NCBI GenBank assembly: GCA_019055375.1
Contig: JAHQIW010000621.1
Coordinates: 1 to 64,000 of the forward strand
Length of the DNA stretch: 64,000 bases
Reading direction: 5' to 3'
Source of the DNA: Parelaphostrongylus tenuis
Lineage: Eukaryota > Nematoda > Chromadorea > Rhabditida > Metastrongylidae
A model generated the notes under the pieces. The model did not search any database and was not told the origin of the DNA. It saw nothing but the letters and a program-made list of their open reading frames with translations. Each line of letters begins with the position of its first letter. Position 1 is the first letter of the stretch. Shown piece by piece: positions 13,101 to 25,454 of the stretch. The translations under genes and the position numbers were made by a program.

Positions 13101-15198
13101 AGAGCTCCTGTGAGTAATAGCGCATTTATAAGAAATATTAAAGAAGATTCGAGGCGAAACCTCTGGAAAGTGAGCCAAAAAAAGTGCAGAGAATATATTT
13201 GCTTTAATCCTCATATGTAAAGCGGTCAGTCTGATATAGCAATTTACAAATCCTATGCTATGTTGTAGTGCAGTGGTTCAAGTTAACTCAGAGGAACAAC
13301 AAAGTTAATTTCTTCTATGAATGGCTACCGATTTACTTCAAAATCTAGAATGAAAGTTTTTGCGACACCTTCATGAAATAGAATAATCAGCTGATGTATC
13401 ATCAAATACTTACTTGACAAAGTCTGTAACCATATCAAACGTCCGAGTGTCATATGCGGATCGCTCTTCCATCGGAAATACGACACCATATAAGGCAATA
13501 GATTTCCTCAAAATTCCAACATTTTCGTGATTAATATAATAGTTGCAAAAAATATGGGATATTTTTTTTGATACAAAGAAAAAGAATAAGTATTTTATCG
13601 TTTTCATAACAACACACTAAATATATGAAAGTACTGAACGTACTATGGTGTTAATTTCTTCCAATATCTCTTAGTATCATAACGTTAAGTATCACTTCCA
13701 TAAAAATCTTTATAATTATGTAGTTTACGCTACCGTAATCGAAACAGTAAATCTACAGCTCTTGTCTTACAAAAATAACCAAGCTCTATTTACAACATTT
13801 TGCCGTTTGCATTCATGAGGGAGATAAGGAAATCGTGCATAATATCGACTCCCTATGCCCATTTGGGAATTCTTCAAATTCTCAATCACAACGACCGTTA
13901 GAAAGAAAAAGAATAAGGCGTTCGACGTTGACTAATCTTTCCGAAACTCATCATGCATTTAACTTCCTTCGAAGTATCGCAGAAGTTCTTAAGTGCATGC
14001 TTGACCTAAGCAATGACTTGAGGAGTCGGTACTATTTCTATCCTTCTGGACAAGTCTGATATCAATCTAGATACCATGGAGAAAGGAAATCTTGGCTAGC
14101 ATTGGGCGTGAAATCGAACCAGAAACCAGCGCGACCTGTGAAACTTGTTGATCTGTTCGAATATCACACTTTGGTGGGTACCGGTTTCAAATCACAGTTA
14201 ACACCGGTTGCCATTACCACATTTTCACAAAACTACCTGGAAAACACTTGGTTTGACCTTAGGACCAGAACAACACTGGGTAGTGGAGGTGGGAGTCCAT
14301 CGTCAAATAGGAAACTTTATTCAATAAAAAGATTTTTGTATAAAACACTGTGAACTTAATCTTTGAAATTTCAATGTTTCACTGTTTTAAAGCTTTGGCG
14401 GCAATAGCAATCACAGCGTGGGTGGTTTGCTTTGATATCAGTATTTATTTAATAATCAATAATCAGTAAACATGCGGTGAACCATTTATAGAGTCTTCAG
14501 CTTATTTTTTGGTTCACAAAATGGTAAAAAAAAGCTTGAAGAGGGCTTTAAGAGCTTCAAGAACGGTCTTAAGAGCCGTAATTACCGCATCGTGGATATC
14601 GAAATCTGTACCCAAATTTGCCAAAAGTTTCAGAAGCTAATGTTTAGTAAAAGTGGATTTTATCGCAATTCCACTTATTAAGTGTATCGGATGGATGTCT
14701 AGATATGTTTCAAGGAGAACAAATGATATCAAAATTAGAAAACTTTTTTATTGATTACACATGCTTCGAAATTTATTTCTACCAGCTTGATTCATGAAAA
14801 TTTCCAAAAAATGTTATGTGGCCTTTGATTCGAATTATAGATGGTTCGGTCAGACTTTTTCAAGGAGTCCGGAGAGCGCGCAGATAGAGATTTCTTTTAG
14901 AGTTGATTACATAATTGAAAAAATTAATTGAGAAAAAGTAATAATGGATATTCGTGAAGAAGGCAATTTCAAAATAGTGGACCTTCAGAATCTTTGGCAA
15001 TGATTGAAAGTTATAGAAGTGAAAAATATGTTGATGAGAAAAGTCAGCGCGTATCGAACCATGAAGCGAAAAAAATCATTACTCACCAAATGTATAGATA
15101 ACACCGAAACTAAGCATGGCGATAAAACCGCCGACTAGCACGGTTGCTGACCGCGCTCCAGGAGAAATTCGCTTCAGTACGATATCATTGGTATCCAT
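1187..15198 (-). CDS. MFS transporter, oxalate/formate antiporter-like (complete, 11 exons)
   Basis: A 444-residue, 12-helix-type major facilitator permease of the plasma or organelle membrane; substrate unknown, small organic anions likely from the family. Exons in transcript order: 15198-15087, 13506-13414, 11219-11129, 7420-7294, 6993-6835, 5053-4970, 4907-4761, 4018-3908, 3544-3437, 3087-2971, 1372-1187 (stop). All have GT..AG borders and all phases agree. Family marks: GNLLPYMVSYFRW after TM1 (residues 38-50), GGILERRFGGRR (the MFS loop 2-3 signature, about 77-88), RWFPENVGLAGGMIVGGYG (141-159), AYGQQYIHNDLFLSFVGS (272-289), WGAIADK (302-308) and GGTFSLFPYITNRYFG (353-368). The fourth-last block is typical of OFA-family loop 8-9. 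The Met at 15198 follows 'gatatacag', which could be a trans-splice or splice acceptor. Introns range from 62 to 3708 bases and the larger ones hold SINE-A copies. No frame damage was seen. It may be one of several nematode paralogs. Confidence 0.9.
1373..2970 (-). other. Last intron of the MFS gene
   Basis: 1598 bases between the TM11 exon and the terminal exon. I see no recognisable coding segment or full repeat in it; the short ORFs are unlike any family and lack splice context. Confidence 0.6.
5054..6834 (-). other. MFS intron 5
   Basis: 1781 bases, AT-rich, no coding or tRNA-like repeat recognised. Confidence 0.55.
9860..10112 (+). repeat. SINE-A copy inside MFS intron 3
   Basis: tRNA-like head 'gtagcgcaatggttagaag' (box A) and 'gatggttcgatcgtgcgc' (box B), then the body ending in 'caacgccaagag'. 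Orientation is opposite to the host gene. The rest of the 3708-base intron (7421-11128) shows nothing else I can name. Confidence 0.8.
11409..11704 (-). repeat. SINE-A copy inside MFS intron 2
   Basis: One of the best-preserved copies. Read on the minus strand it starts GAGCGCATGTGGCGCAGTGG (box A), has GTTCGACC (box B), a central GTCATTGTAAAGGCCAG block and ends in GCGCCGAGAGCTTTATCC. Orientation is the same as the host gene. Confidence 0.85.
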
Positions 15199-15817
15199 CT
15201 GTATATCTGATCAATATCAATCAATATTGAATAGAAGCAGAAGATGTTATTAAGGCGATTCAATCGATATCGTTCACGCAATGAATACGAACGACGAGAA
15301 ATCAGTCGCATTGTGAGTACAACGCCAAGAGTCGGATGACATCGATAAACAATCGGACGTCATCATACATTCCATCATCCAATGGCAAACAGGTAATTTA
15401 TACTTAAGCTGATAAGAGCATTAGTGGTAGTACTAGTAACGATTATTGTTATTACTATTACAATAAAGCACTCTGAGTACGCTGGTAAACAAATATGCGT
15501 GAAAGGCAAGGTAAGCGGCGAAACAAGCGCCCGATAAGAATCGAAGGAAGCGCTGCACTGTCAGTAAAATATCGAAAACGTCTGAATACACACGACATTT
15601 ATCATATTTGTTTGTTTGTATCAGATGCCACCATTGCTTGTTGATAGAGCTTTGGTTCTGATGAGATTCAGACGAAAACTGCACACGAAATTGCACGGGT
15701 AAAATCTACAAAAAATTATGTTGAATTCCAAAAAAAGTAGAATTTCTCAATGAAGTGATATTCGTAATGTTGCGAATGACTGTGTGTTCAGATCGCGTTC
15801 GATATAAGATAGAGGAT

Positions 15818-16070
15818 GAATCGTTCAGAGTTGATCAGTCTGCTGAGAGATAAGTCATACATTCGACTGCATCAATCATCGTAGAGGTGACTGAATACAT
15901 ATCTCATTTATACAACGCTCTATAGGGTTAATGTTCTCATTCTTCCAGACAAGTATCCCAGATTACTACGGATTTTCAACTTTACACAATTCTGCGGACT
16001 GACTGATCAGAGTGAATGATCGAACTCATGATCTTATATGTACTTTAGAGCACCTCCGGATGCCGCGCTT
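15818..16070 (-). repeat. SINE-A copy, strongly diverged
   Basis: The order of blocks is kept (ttgatcag..., cattcgactgca, gaggtgactgaatacatatct, ttccagacaag, gatcgaactcatgatc, gagcacctcc) but many bases differ from the family consensus. It lies just upstream of the MFS start, between this gene and egl-43. Confidence 0.65.
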
Positions 16071-16822
16071 CACGAGACCTTCAGCTTGTACGAACAAATC
16101 GATCCTGACGAATCCTCAATCTAATCAATAATTTGGAGCGATAGATATCTCCATCGAAAAAGTTTTTTCTTTGTTTTTGGTTGTAAAAGTATAAATTTCA
16201 CTCAATGACTTCATAATGGAGAATATTAGTCACTCAGTATTTCGTATTGAAGCGAACTCAAGTTTTATATATATCTAACCATAGACATTCTTGCAAAGGC
16301 GGTAGCTCTATTTTCAACACTAAGCTTTACCTAGATCTTTAGAAGATTTCTTGGAAACATGGAGGATTGCTCTTAATTAGAAAAAAAATTGACGGCCTTA
16401 TTTATAGTTACTAATTCGAAAGAGTCAACAACTTATTAGCCTGAATGAATAGATTTGCATTCGTAGACATTTTTTATAAAATCTTGTCTTTTGATTTCAA
16501 CTGACAATCCTCTTCCACAAGCTCTGTCTGAAGCACGAATGAGGGAACACAAACAGAGTCATTTACGTGAAGCTATTCAAGATCCCTGCACTTTCCTTCT
16601 TAGATGACCTCTTATACAACATGATATTTAATAGTACATAGATGTACGACAGTATTATAAGAGTTTTTATATTACTCATTCATGTGAAAATGCCATTTTG
16701 TAGCCATTTTTATGAATTTTTGATTTTCTAGTGAACATTGTACTATACAAGAAGATATCGATAGGAAGATAAAGAAGAGATGGCGGAGAAAAGCAGTGAC
16801 AGTAAGAGCAGCAAACAGCATT

Positions 16823-17121
16823 AAGGATAAAGGATAAATTCTCGACGTTAATCAATCCCTGAGGGATGCGTCATGCATTCGTTTTCAACTCTTAACTTCG
16901 TTCGAAGTTATAGAATGCATATCTGGTCTTTACAATGACTCACGATGGCCTCCCGCTGTATCAAGCCAGTGCTGCTTATTCTTTCAGACAAGTCTGAGAC
17001 CAATCGGGTACCAATGTATCAGCCCAAGAGGGATGGATGGCTTGATGAGGTGAGCGCAAGATCAAACCATCGGCCTTGTGTGCTACGCGGAGCACCTCTA
17101 AAAACCTCGCCACATGCGCTC
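16823..17121 (-). repeat. SINE-A copy
   Basis: Full-length copy in intergenic DNA with the usual head (box B as 'gatcaaacc' on the plus strand) and the 'gagggatgcgtcatgcattcg' region near the 3' end. Surrounding intergenic DNA from 15.2 to 20.8 kb contains no gene I can support. Confidence 0.8.
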
Positions 17122-18240
17122 AACATGCAACCCAAGCAAATATCGTTTTTCTTTTAGTTACGAAGTCACTGTTTCTTTTTCGTCCCACAGTCTTCAGTTT
17201 CATGTTTCGTCTTCTCCTGAATAAATACTTTCAAATTTTTTTGTTGTCATTTGTCATAATCTTTCACTTCAAATTTCTCGTTGAGGATTTTTTCCTGATG
17301 GGCGAACACATTCTATAAATAATAGCAACAATGATCAGCATACTAATCGCGGTGCAAATAATCTTTTGTAGTCATCGTGAGGGAAAATCGCAATACATTC
17401 GTTCGCATCTTCACATTTCTATCGACTATCATTCGCTTACTACAATGCCCTTTAGATATTCTAACGTCTGTTAAGCATCAATAAACACAGAACCGTCATG
17501 AAATATGAATTGCTTATTTCTCTCTTTCTTTGAATCCAAATTCTCATGTAAACAACAAAGAGCTAAACTGCAAACTTAGTGCATCGTGATCAAATATTCT
17601 GATCAGTGTTCACAATGCACTATTTGAATCACTTATTGTTATTATTATTGTTTTATTATAGCCGTAATGATGCAGGATCGATTCGGGTGAATAAGGTACG
17701 ATTAGATTCTAAGCTATTTATTATACGCTGACAATTGGGAATTTCCCCATCACAGTTCATACGATTGTAGCTTGAGAATTTTGAGAATGAGCACGAATAA
17801 AAAATAAACTTATCAGACATTCAGTTCTACGATTAGTTCCCGAATAAAGAACATTTAGCCGAGTAGAAAAACGTTTTTCAATTAATCCATAGCATTTTAA
17901 TGAGTAATGAGAAAATCACTCTTCTTAACTTGAATTCATTTCAGTTGATTGTCCATTCAAAATAATTCGAAGTGAGGTGAGAAGTGTTAGAGAGAATAAA
18001 AAAAGAAATAAACTGTAGCTACACAAACACGGCTATGAGGATAACATTACCTTTTCAAGAATACGTTGGGAAAATTATATGCAACTATAGATTTAAGAGG
18101 ACCGCAGAAGTTTAAACAATTTCTTTCTAAGTTTAATTTTTTTGCTTTTTTTGAATATTGTTTTTGTGGGATTACATTCAGTGGACATTTCTAGGATAGC
18201 TAAACATTGAAAAAATAGTACTGGGGCAAGTATTTTTGTA
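17122..18240. other. Intergenic stretch, nothing recognised
   Basis: AT-rich DNA without a convincing exon or repeat. Confidence 0.5.
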
Positions 18241-18254
18241 TTTTCTGGATGTAA

Positions 18255-18359
18255 ATAAATAAACATATACATAGACGTATATCTATGTGTATATATACGT
18301 AAATATATGTATATATATACATATATATGTAGTATATAGTGTATATATATTTATATATG

Positions 18360-18400
<41 letters not shown>

Positions 18401-18402
18401 TC
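18255..18402. repeat. (TA)n / TATG-rich microsatellite
   Basis: About 145 bases of imperfect alternating TA with interspersed GTA/CAT steps, ending in a long pure TA run. Could extrude as a cruciform; expected to be length-variable between isolates. Confidence 0.9.
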
Positions 18403-18734
18403 ATTTCTCTAACGATAGTGTTTCTCTTTTTCATTGATTCGACAACAAACACATTTCTTTAAGAAACCATCCAATTTCGTGCTAATATGATGTCGCAAAC
18501 TACTACCGTAACTCCCCTATATTCTCTCTCGAATGTGCTCTAATGAATGAAGGACAATTCATTTGCGTATGATGATCGTCGTCGTCATGAGACGAGATGA
18601 TGTTGGAGGCGTTATTGGTGTGGCGATTCTGGATACTGTAGGGGCGCTCATTGCATCAAGAGACTTGATCTCATCAAATAAATATGTGAGCACCCAATAC
18701 ATGCGAGATTACCTGGCTATGGTGAAAGCAATCA

Positions 18735-18778
18735 CACACACACAGACATCCACACACGGACAGACACACACCCATCAG
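18735..18778. repeat. Short CA-rich microsatellite
   Basis: Imperfect CACACA/GACACA run. It produces the His/Thr-rich end of a spurious short ORF. Confidence 0.8.
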
Positions 18779-20842
18779 ACAAACACCCTCTAAGCCTCAC
18801 AGCAACGCACAATGCCTAGCGTTAACCTGACTCATCAATTCTCGAGTACCGTTGATTGGATAGGTTACTGCGGGAGTCCGACGTACGTCAGACACACTCG
18901 CTAACACCACACATCTATTCTTGATGACCATGGCAACGAACGAACATACACACATTTACAACTCACAAACATAGCGGACGAACCGAATCAACTTTTACCT
19001 ACTGCCGGAAAATCGTTATATCACGTATAAAGTCTATGCTTTATTGGATAGATTGCTTAACGTATAGCTGAAATCCTCACAGCAATTTTAGCCACTCTAA
19101 TTGAGGTTACGATGCGTAAATTAGGTAGGGGTCAGAATCTTCTATCGAACTATCGCTAATGACAATCCAAATACGATGGCCATTGAAGTATCACCTTGCT
19201 TAAGAGAAATTGTAATTAATACCTTTCCTTTTCTTTCCATCGAAATATCTAAATAAACAATGGCAGTGACTAATTCCACGGCCTTTTGAGCATCTTGCGT
19301 ATGGTGCTCATCAACTGTGTGAAATCAATGAAAATCGAACGTTGTCATGTGTTTCGTTCTCCAGCTAAAAAACTACAGAATCCTAACAAAATACTTCTTC
19401 TACGACTATTTGAAAGAAGAAAGAACATGTATTTCAAGAGTGCGAAATAATAAGAAAATGCTTTCCTCTATAAAATTCTTCAAAGCTGACATTATATCAA
19501 TATATGACATCAAAGCTAAGAATACTTCAGTTGAATTTTGATGCTTTTATATCAAATAAAGAGTGTTAGAGGCCTCGGAAATACAAGAGCAGGCCAAATA
19601 TTCTGTCCATAGAGTACTAATAAACTGGTGATTTAGATGATGCAGATGCTGAAAATGGATTAACGATTCAACAGACAAAATTTGACATGTCACTAGAGTA
19701 TCATCAGACTGTGGAAGAATTGATTCAAGACTTGTTGTACAATAGCGTTCATGATGGATTATGTTTGATGATGTGTGTAACAATTGTGAAACATCTCACT
19801 GTGAGAACTAATCGTGCATAGTAATTGTTGAGCTTTTATATTATCTGACTTAAAAAAGGGAATCTATAGAAAGGAGCAATAATAAATATAAGGGATCTAT
19901 GCAGCGTTGAGAACAAAGTAGATCTTCATAGCCATTGTCTGCTTGTACTTGCCTAGGATTTGTGCAGTCAAATTCCAATAAATATTTGAAATTACTATTG
20001 CAATCAATCAACGAGCGCTTTAGCTCGGGTCCCTCAGAAATTTCAAGGAGATTTGCTTGACCAGCATTCTACGTCAATGATGAAGAAGGCGAAATCCTCA
20101 ATCAACAGTCGAAACAGCACGCGAAGTGTTTGGAGACTTTTGTGAAGAATGGATGCAAGGAATCGACTCGATTGTCTGGACTGTTGAGAACCGCGCAATA
20201 AAATTTAATGGCAGATCATGTGAATAATTTTCAAATCAAAACAATTTCGTTAACACATCTAACTCATTTGCCATCTTGATCGGCAAATAAACTATAAAAC
20301 CACGGATAACTGAAACTGAAGGCCAGTCAAATTTTGTAGCTACTTAAGTAACATTATGATGAGAGACGATTCAAACGGCTCGGCAGAACTCCGGATTATT
20401 TTATAATAATCATCATAGAAATAATTCTATTGATAGAATTCAAATCTTTCGAGGTTTTCAGATAAGATAGTTAGCTTCAGTAGTTTACTCATCACATAGT
20501 AAGTGCAGGAAATTTTTTTTGCGACAGCCATGAAAACTAGTAAAAGCCCTTTCTAGAAAAGTGAAGATTTGGTAGAAAGTAGTAATTGAGATATACCCGT
20601 AAAAAAATGGTCAATCATGCCATAGTATCAGCAAAAAGGTTACATTGAAAGCTGTAAACTAATGCACCATAGAGAGGAAGGTATTCCTAAGTGCAGCAAT
20701 GATTTCTGGTTATCTCCCTCGGCCGCTTACATTCTATACGCGTATAGAAGTACTCAGAGTAAGGTATAGAAGTACAGGCACACACACCACACATACACTC
20801 ATACACATTTGTGTTTTTTGCTTTTATTGATCGAGTTTCCAG

Positions 20843-21029
20843 CTCATACCATATCTGAGTAACGTGCATGATGCTTTTCTCCGAATGGAGCTAGAATGTT
20901 TGAGTGCTGAGATGAAACCGGCGATCCTGCTCTCAACCACCATACGCGATCCCATCTTCAACCGTAATCACCACGACAAACACGAATCGCACTCATCTCT
21001 ACGAAAATCAGGTCTAATAACTTCACCAG
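20843..21029 (+). other. Candidate upstream coding exon (possible egl-43 5' exon)
   Basis: An acceptor 'gtttccag' is followed 21 bases later by ATG at 20864; an open frame of 55 codons plus one base then runs to a strong donor CCAG|GTGAGT. The peptide starts MHDAFLRMELECLSAEM and ends SSLRKSGLITSP. It matches no domain I know. It is the only exon-like unit with good borders between the MFS gene and egl-43, on the egl-43 strand, 3 kb upstream. The phase (1) does not fit directly onto the 24063 exon (phase 0), so another exon would have to lie between. Assignment to egl-43 is inference. Confidence 0.35.
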
Positions 21030-21419
21030 GTGAGTTAATTCACAAAATCATGTGGTACTAAGTATTTACAGATCAAGAAGATACTTTGTGTACGTCAACT
21101 AGTTATTTATCATTTAATAAATTTTTTAGAAATGGGAGAATAACTCTGCTCGATCAAATACATTCCCAGATTTAGACTTCCTGAACCCAAGTTAGGAGAA
21201 TGCTTGAGCACTATCTCCAATAGCAAATATGGAACGCAAAATATCTTACTGAGCCATTCCACTAAACTTTAGAAATGTTAAGGATTATTTTTTTTCCGCT
21301 CGTCTAGTCTTCGGAACGGACCATTGTACTAGTGTAATGATAATATTTATTGTTGTAATAAGGCGTCAAAACTGCATTTGAATGTAGTTTTGAAATTGAT
21401 ACTATTTATAACCCTTGAT

Positions 21420-21713
21420 GAGCGTATGTGGCGCGGTACCTAGAGGTGCTGTGAGTCGCACACAGGGCGATGGTTCAATGTCGCAATTGTGGCTCACCAA
21501 GCCATTCATCTCTCCGGGCTAGGTTAATTGATACCAGAGTGGTTTCAGACTCGTTAGGGAGGCTGAACAGCACTGACTTTGTTTAGCGGAAGGCCTCTGC
21601 TAGTCACTGTAAAGGACATATGTGCCTTCAATAACCTCAAACGAAGTTGAAAATTGAAGACGAATCCACGGCGCATCCCTCAGGGATAGATCAACGCCGA
21701 AATCTTTAGCCTT
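21420..21713 (+). repeat. SINE-A copy
   Basis: Well-preserved copy: head 'gagcgtatgtggcgcgg', box B region 'gatggttcaatgtcgc', body, and 'gcgcatccctcagggatagatcaacgccgaaatc' at the 3' end followed by a T/A-rich tail. Confidence 0.85.
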
Positions 21714-22448
21714 TTCGTCCCTTTATAAATTTTATTTTAATCTTATAAGGATCACAAAGACTGGCTCACAACTGAAGAACTTTTGTCCAAACTTCTCCAC
21801 TGAAGTTTTGCTGACAATCAAATCTTTTGTCCAATCTTCGAGGACATATTTAACTCTAACAAGCACATTCTTGGCAATAGCGAGAAAGCAATTCAAAGTT
21901 TCCGTAGAATTCATCTATCAACGCATTAGAAAGTTGTGGCAAAATTGATTTGCACATTGTCGGACGCGCTTGCCGTTCGACAAATATGTCCCGTCTGCCA
22001 CAAGACGCTTTCGGAAGATGTGGGCGTGGTCGCAGGATGGGGGGAGGAGCTGTCAACTATCACCTGTCCTCATTTGGCCTTCTAATCCTTATTGCCAAAT
22101 CACGTCTTGACCTCAGTTGAGTTCATCATGCAATTACGGAGCTTTCCACAGATTTCAACGTTCGTTCTGTCCATCATCGTTCATCTCTCCACCTATTTTG
22201 TGATAATATTAAAGTCGTAAATAGAACAGATCCACGAGAAAAATCGCTAGAGAAGAAAAATCTCCAGAAATTTGTGTTTTTTCGAAAACTTATGGTAAAA
22301 TCGAGCATTTTAATCATAAAACTTTCGTAAGAAACTTCTCGTGATGTTTGAATTTCTTAGTGTAGCCGATAAGATAGGATCTGTGCACTTTCCGTGTACA
22401 AACTCATAAATTAAACTCTACCAGTATATATGCTGTGAGTAATTTCCC
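21714..22448. other. Intergenic stretch, mostly unassigned
   Basis: No gene recognised. Around 22005-22050 there is a short G-rich segment with GGGCGTGG and GGGGGG, unusual against the AT-rich background, that could be a transcription-factor site upstream of egl-43. That is inference only. Confidence 0.35.
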
Positions 22449-22556
22449 ATGGTTTCCAGACCGATTGTGCTGTTGGCCCTTTTCTTTCTGATTTCCATGA
22501 CAAACGCGGTCGTTTCCATGTATGAGATCCTCACTGTCCGTCTCGAGTTCACCTGA
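22449..22556 (+). CDS. Short ORF with signal-peptide-like N terminus
   Basis: A 35-codon open frame, MVSRPIVLLALFFLISMTNA followed by a 15-residue tail and TGA. A basic n-region, a hydrophobic core of about 12 residues and a small-x-small site (TNA) look like a secretory signal. The tail is too short for a known product, so this may be a first exon or a chance ORF. No family recognised. It is too short to pass usual ORF cut-offs. Confidence 0.25.
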   Translation: MVSRPIVLLALFFLISMTNAVVSMYEILTVRLEFT

Positions 22557-23104
22557 CATTTGTGCGGAGTTTTATCTCAAACCGTTATGAAATTCGCACC
22601 TGTGCTCTAATTGAGCGCTTCTATACAACTCGTTTTCAACTAATTAGGCAAGCATCTACAGCGCTGAGAATCCTTGAAATGTATCCGACTGTTTATTGAC
22701 AAATAGTGATCCTCTAATTAGAAATTTTGGCATAAGCGCGTTTTGGACACCGCAGATAATTGCACTGAAGAGTTCGTATTTTTGTTATGAGCAGATAGTT
22801 TGCACTTAATATAGTCTTTGAAAAGCCCGTAGTCTAAAATCTCCTAGGTTTTCTTTTTCAACCGCAAAACATAGAGCTCAAAATGATATTCTACCCAAAT
22901 TCCTTCAATTTTAGCCGTATTCTTTGGTAGTGGGAACAAATTATGAATATTTTTTCTCAAAGATGTTGTGACTCATCTCCAACTAATTGAATTATTTGCA
23001 TATATGCAGGAATTTTAAAATTAGAGCCACTGTGCCCTACCACATATATTTTCCTCGTTTATTTCCCACCAAATGCCTAAGAAAGTCCGAGCTAAAAAGT
23101 CATA

Positions 23105-23325
23105 TAACTTGGACATCATTGCCGGCGCTACCGTATCACGTCAATGTGGCGCATCCCTAACAGGTCTTCGTGCTTCTCTGGCACCGCCCTAACTCACTGA
23201 TTGGCTGGCGTGACGCGTCGGGGTGTGGCAATGATGTAAGCCTCGTGCATCCTCAAGCATCATCTCATCGCTTTAGGCATCCTTAGCGATACGGTAGTCA
23301 TGAGCATTGACGGTGAATTTCTGCG
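23105..23325. repeat. GC-rich segment with scrambled inverted and direct repeats
   Basis: CTACCGTATC near 23128 recurs inverted as GATACGGTAG near 23291, CATCATTGCC recurs inverted as GGCAATGATG, and GCATCC is repeated. It also holds ATTGGC and GACGCGTC. Could be a decayed fold-back element or a promoter-proximal element of egl-43, about 0.7 kb upstream of its first recognised exon. Confidence 0.4.
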
Positions 23326-25423
23326 AAAATGTTGAGGTGAAAACGGACGAGATGTTCGGCAATTCCCTAAACGCGCTTTCTATTATTCGATCTGGCAAAC
23401 TTATCGGAATAATCGATAAGGTTGGTGAATTAAATTAGCCGTTATTTTTTTCAGTTGTTTGATTTCAAAACCCTTGAATGTTATGAATACGCTTTGTAGG
23501 AGGCTACAAATGATCCGAACGCACTGCTTATTCTGAATCTCATTAAAGAAGCCGACGATAGGAACCAAGCCAATATAACACTCAGGCAAATCGACAATCG
23601 AGTGAGTGTAGCGAGTCGCAAAAAATTAATATCGAATTTAAAATCAGATTCAACATCGAATTTGAGAGTTTTATTTCGAAGTTGACAGATTTATCACAAA
23701 ATCTAATTTAAATATTTATAATTTGCAATATAATATGACCACAACAGCTAAATCTACGTCACATTGACTCATTCAAAATTTTCGCTTGAATATTTTATTT
23801 TTTCGGTCGATAGGCCCTGGTTTCGGTCTGCCTTCTTGGAATAGGTCACTTCACAGTACTAAAAATTTTGCGTTACGTATGTTGATGAACTGATTTAACC
23901 ACAATTACCCATTTTTTTTTGAATACGCATCAATTGAACAGATGATCTGAATTTGCGCAGAACCGTGATGTCGCAAGAGAAAGTGTCAACAAGGCACTTT
24001 TATTTCCTATGTCACCTACTTCGCATTGGATATTTGAATATTATAGTTTTCTTCGTACACAGACATATCTACAAACATCCCGTGATATCGCTTCTGGTGA
24101 ACGTCTTTTGATGCAACGCTACAGAGAGCATATTACGGAAGACGAAGAGGAAAATAACGAGGAGGATGACGATGAAGTAGTAGATGAAGAGGAGGAAGCG
24201 AAAAAGATCAAAAGGTTAGTGCAGCCTGTTACCCTTTTAATCCTGGATGATTTTCAGTTAGGTAAGCACAACCTGACGCAATGAAATCAGTCGAAGAAAA
24301 CTTCAAACAACTTTCACTTAGATCAGTCTCCAATTGTTTGTTCTCTCATAACCACTCTAGTTCTCTAACACTCTCGCAAAGCACTCCTTGCTAGAGCATC
24401 CACAAAGCCAGCAAATTGTTATTTCACAGACACAGCTATACGTGTTGTTTTCATCGTACGTGTTCTACTAACCTCAATTACGACACAAGGAAAGCGAAAT
24501 CTTATAGTCATACTTACATATCAGCCGTTCATCCACTCAGATTCTAGTGCTCATGGACTTCGAGTAGCTTCACCATGAGCGGCCATCTACCAAGTGGCTC
24601 AGTTTTCATTATTATCACCCTCCTCGGATTGGCCTCAAACATCTCTTTGACAATGTGATTTATAAGTTCGATATTTCATATCAATTGTGAAACTTGAAAA
24701 ATATTTGCACATTCTTAAACCTCTCTCACGATAAATTACTTCTGCTGACACATTGTTTTAGTTAAATGTATAATACAATGAAGGTCATCTTAGCCTCTTA
24801 AGGTCCGCGTAGTAAAAACATTGATTACTATGATCAGGACAGATTTTTCAAAAGTATCTCATGTTTATACTAATCTTCATAGGAATATTATCTACTGTGA
24901 AAGTTTCTAATCCGAGCTACGACTATTTCTTTTAATTAGGCTCACTGCTGAACCTCCAGTCACCTGCCAAGAGCCCAGAGAGCACGGTGAACTTGAGCCG
25001 GGTCAGATAGTTCCTGAGGGCCAAGCGCACAAGTGTCAACTGTGTCCGAAGAGTTTCTCAGTGCGAGGTAATTATCTGTTCGAATAACACAAGTTATCCT
25101 GACTATAACTGGTGAGTTAAATAAAAGCTGTGCTCACATATAAAAATGTTGGAGCAGATTATTTGAATAAATTGTTGCTCTAAACAGTGGATCCGGATCG
25201 AGCTTCAGTGGGCTTTATTTCGCCCCAACGATAATTCTCGTTCAAAGTGTGTTTGATTTTCTGGAATGATTTATCAAATGCACCAATTTCTATATAACAC
25301 ACAATCAAATGAAATAGTTTCTTTAAAGAGGCTAGTCCAGAAACTCCCTTAGCATTTGAACGGATTGTCGTCTTCCACCTGTCAACTGGGATCAGCTAAC
25401 AGTGCATCTTCTTGTTTATTCAG

Positions 25424-25454
25424 AGAAGAGTAGCAGCTGTCTCGAGAAAATACG
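25424..25454 (+). other. egl-43: Possible 31-base micro-exon of egl-43
   Basis: Flanked by 'tttattcag' and 'GTAATA' and having exactly the phases needed (1 in, 2 out) to join 25067 to 25677. It would insert about ten residues into the first finger, between the Cys pair and the His pair, which would break normal C2H2 spacing. The competing view is that one base is missing at the 25677 exon start. Confidence 0.35.

Noticed and set aside
18563..18793. His/Thr-rich ORF
   Set aside because: Its end is a CA microsatellite and the rest has no features.
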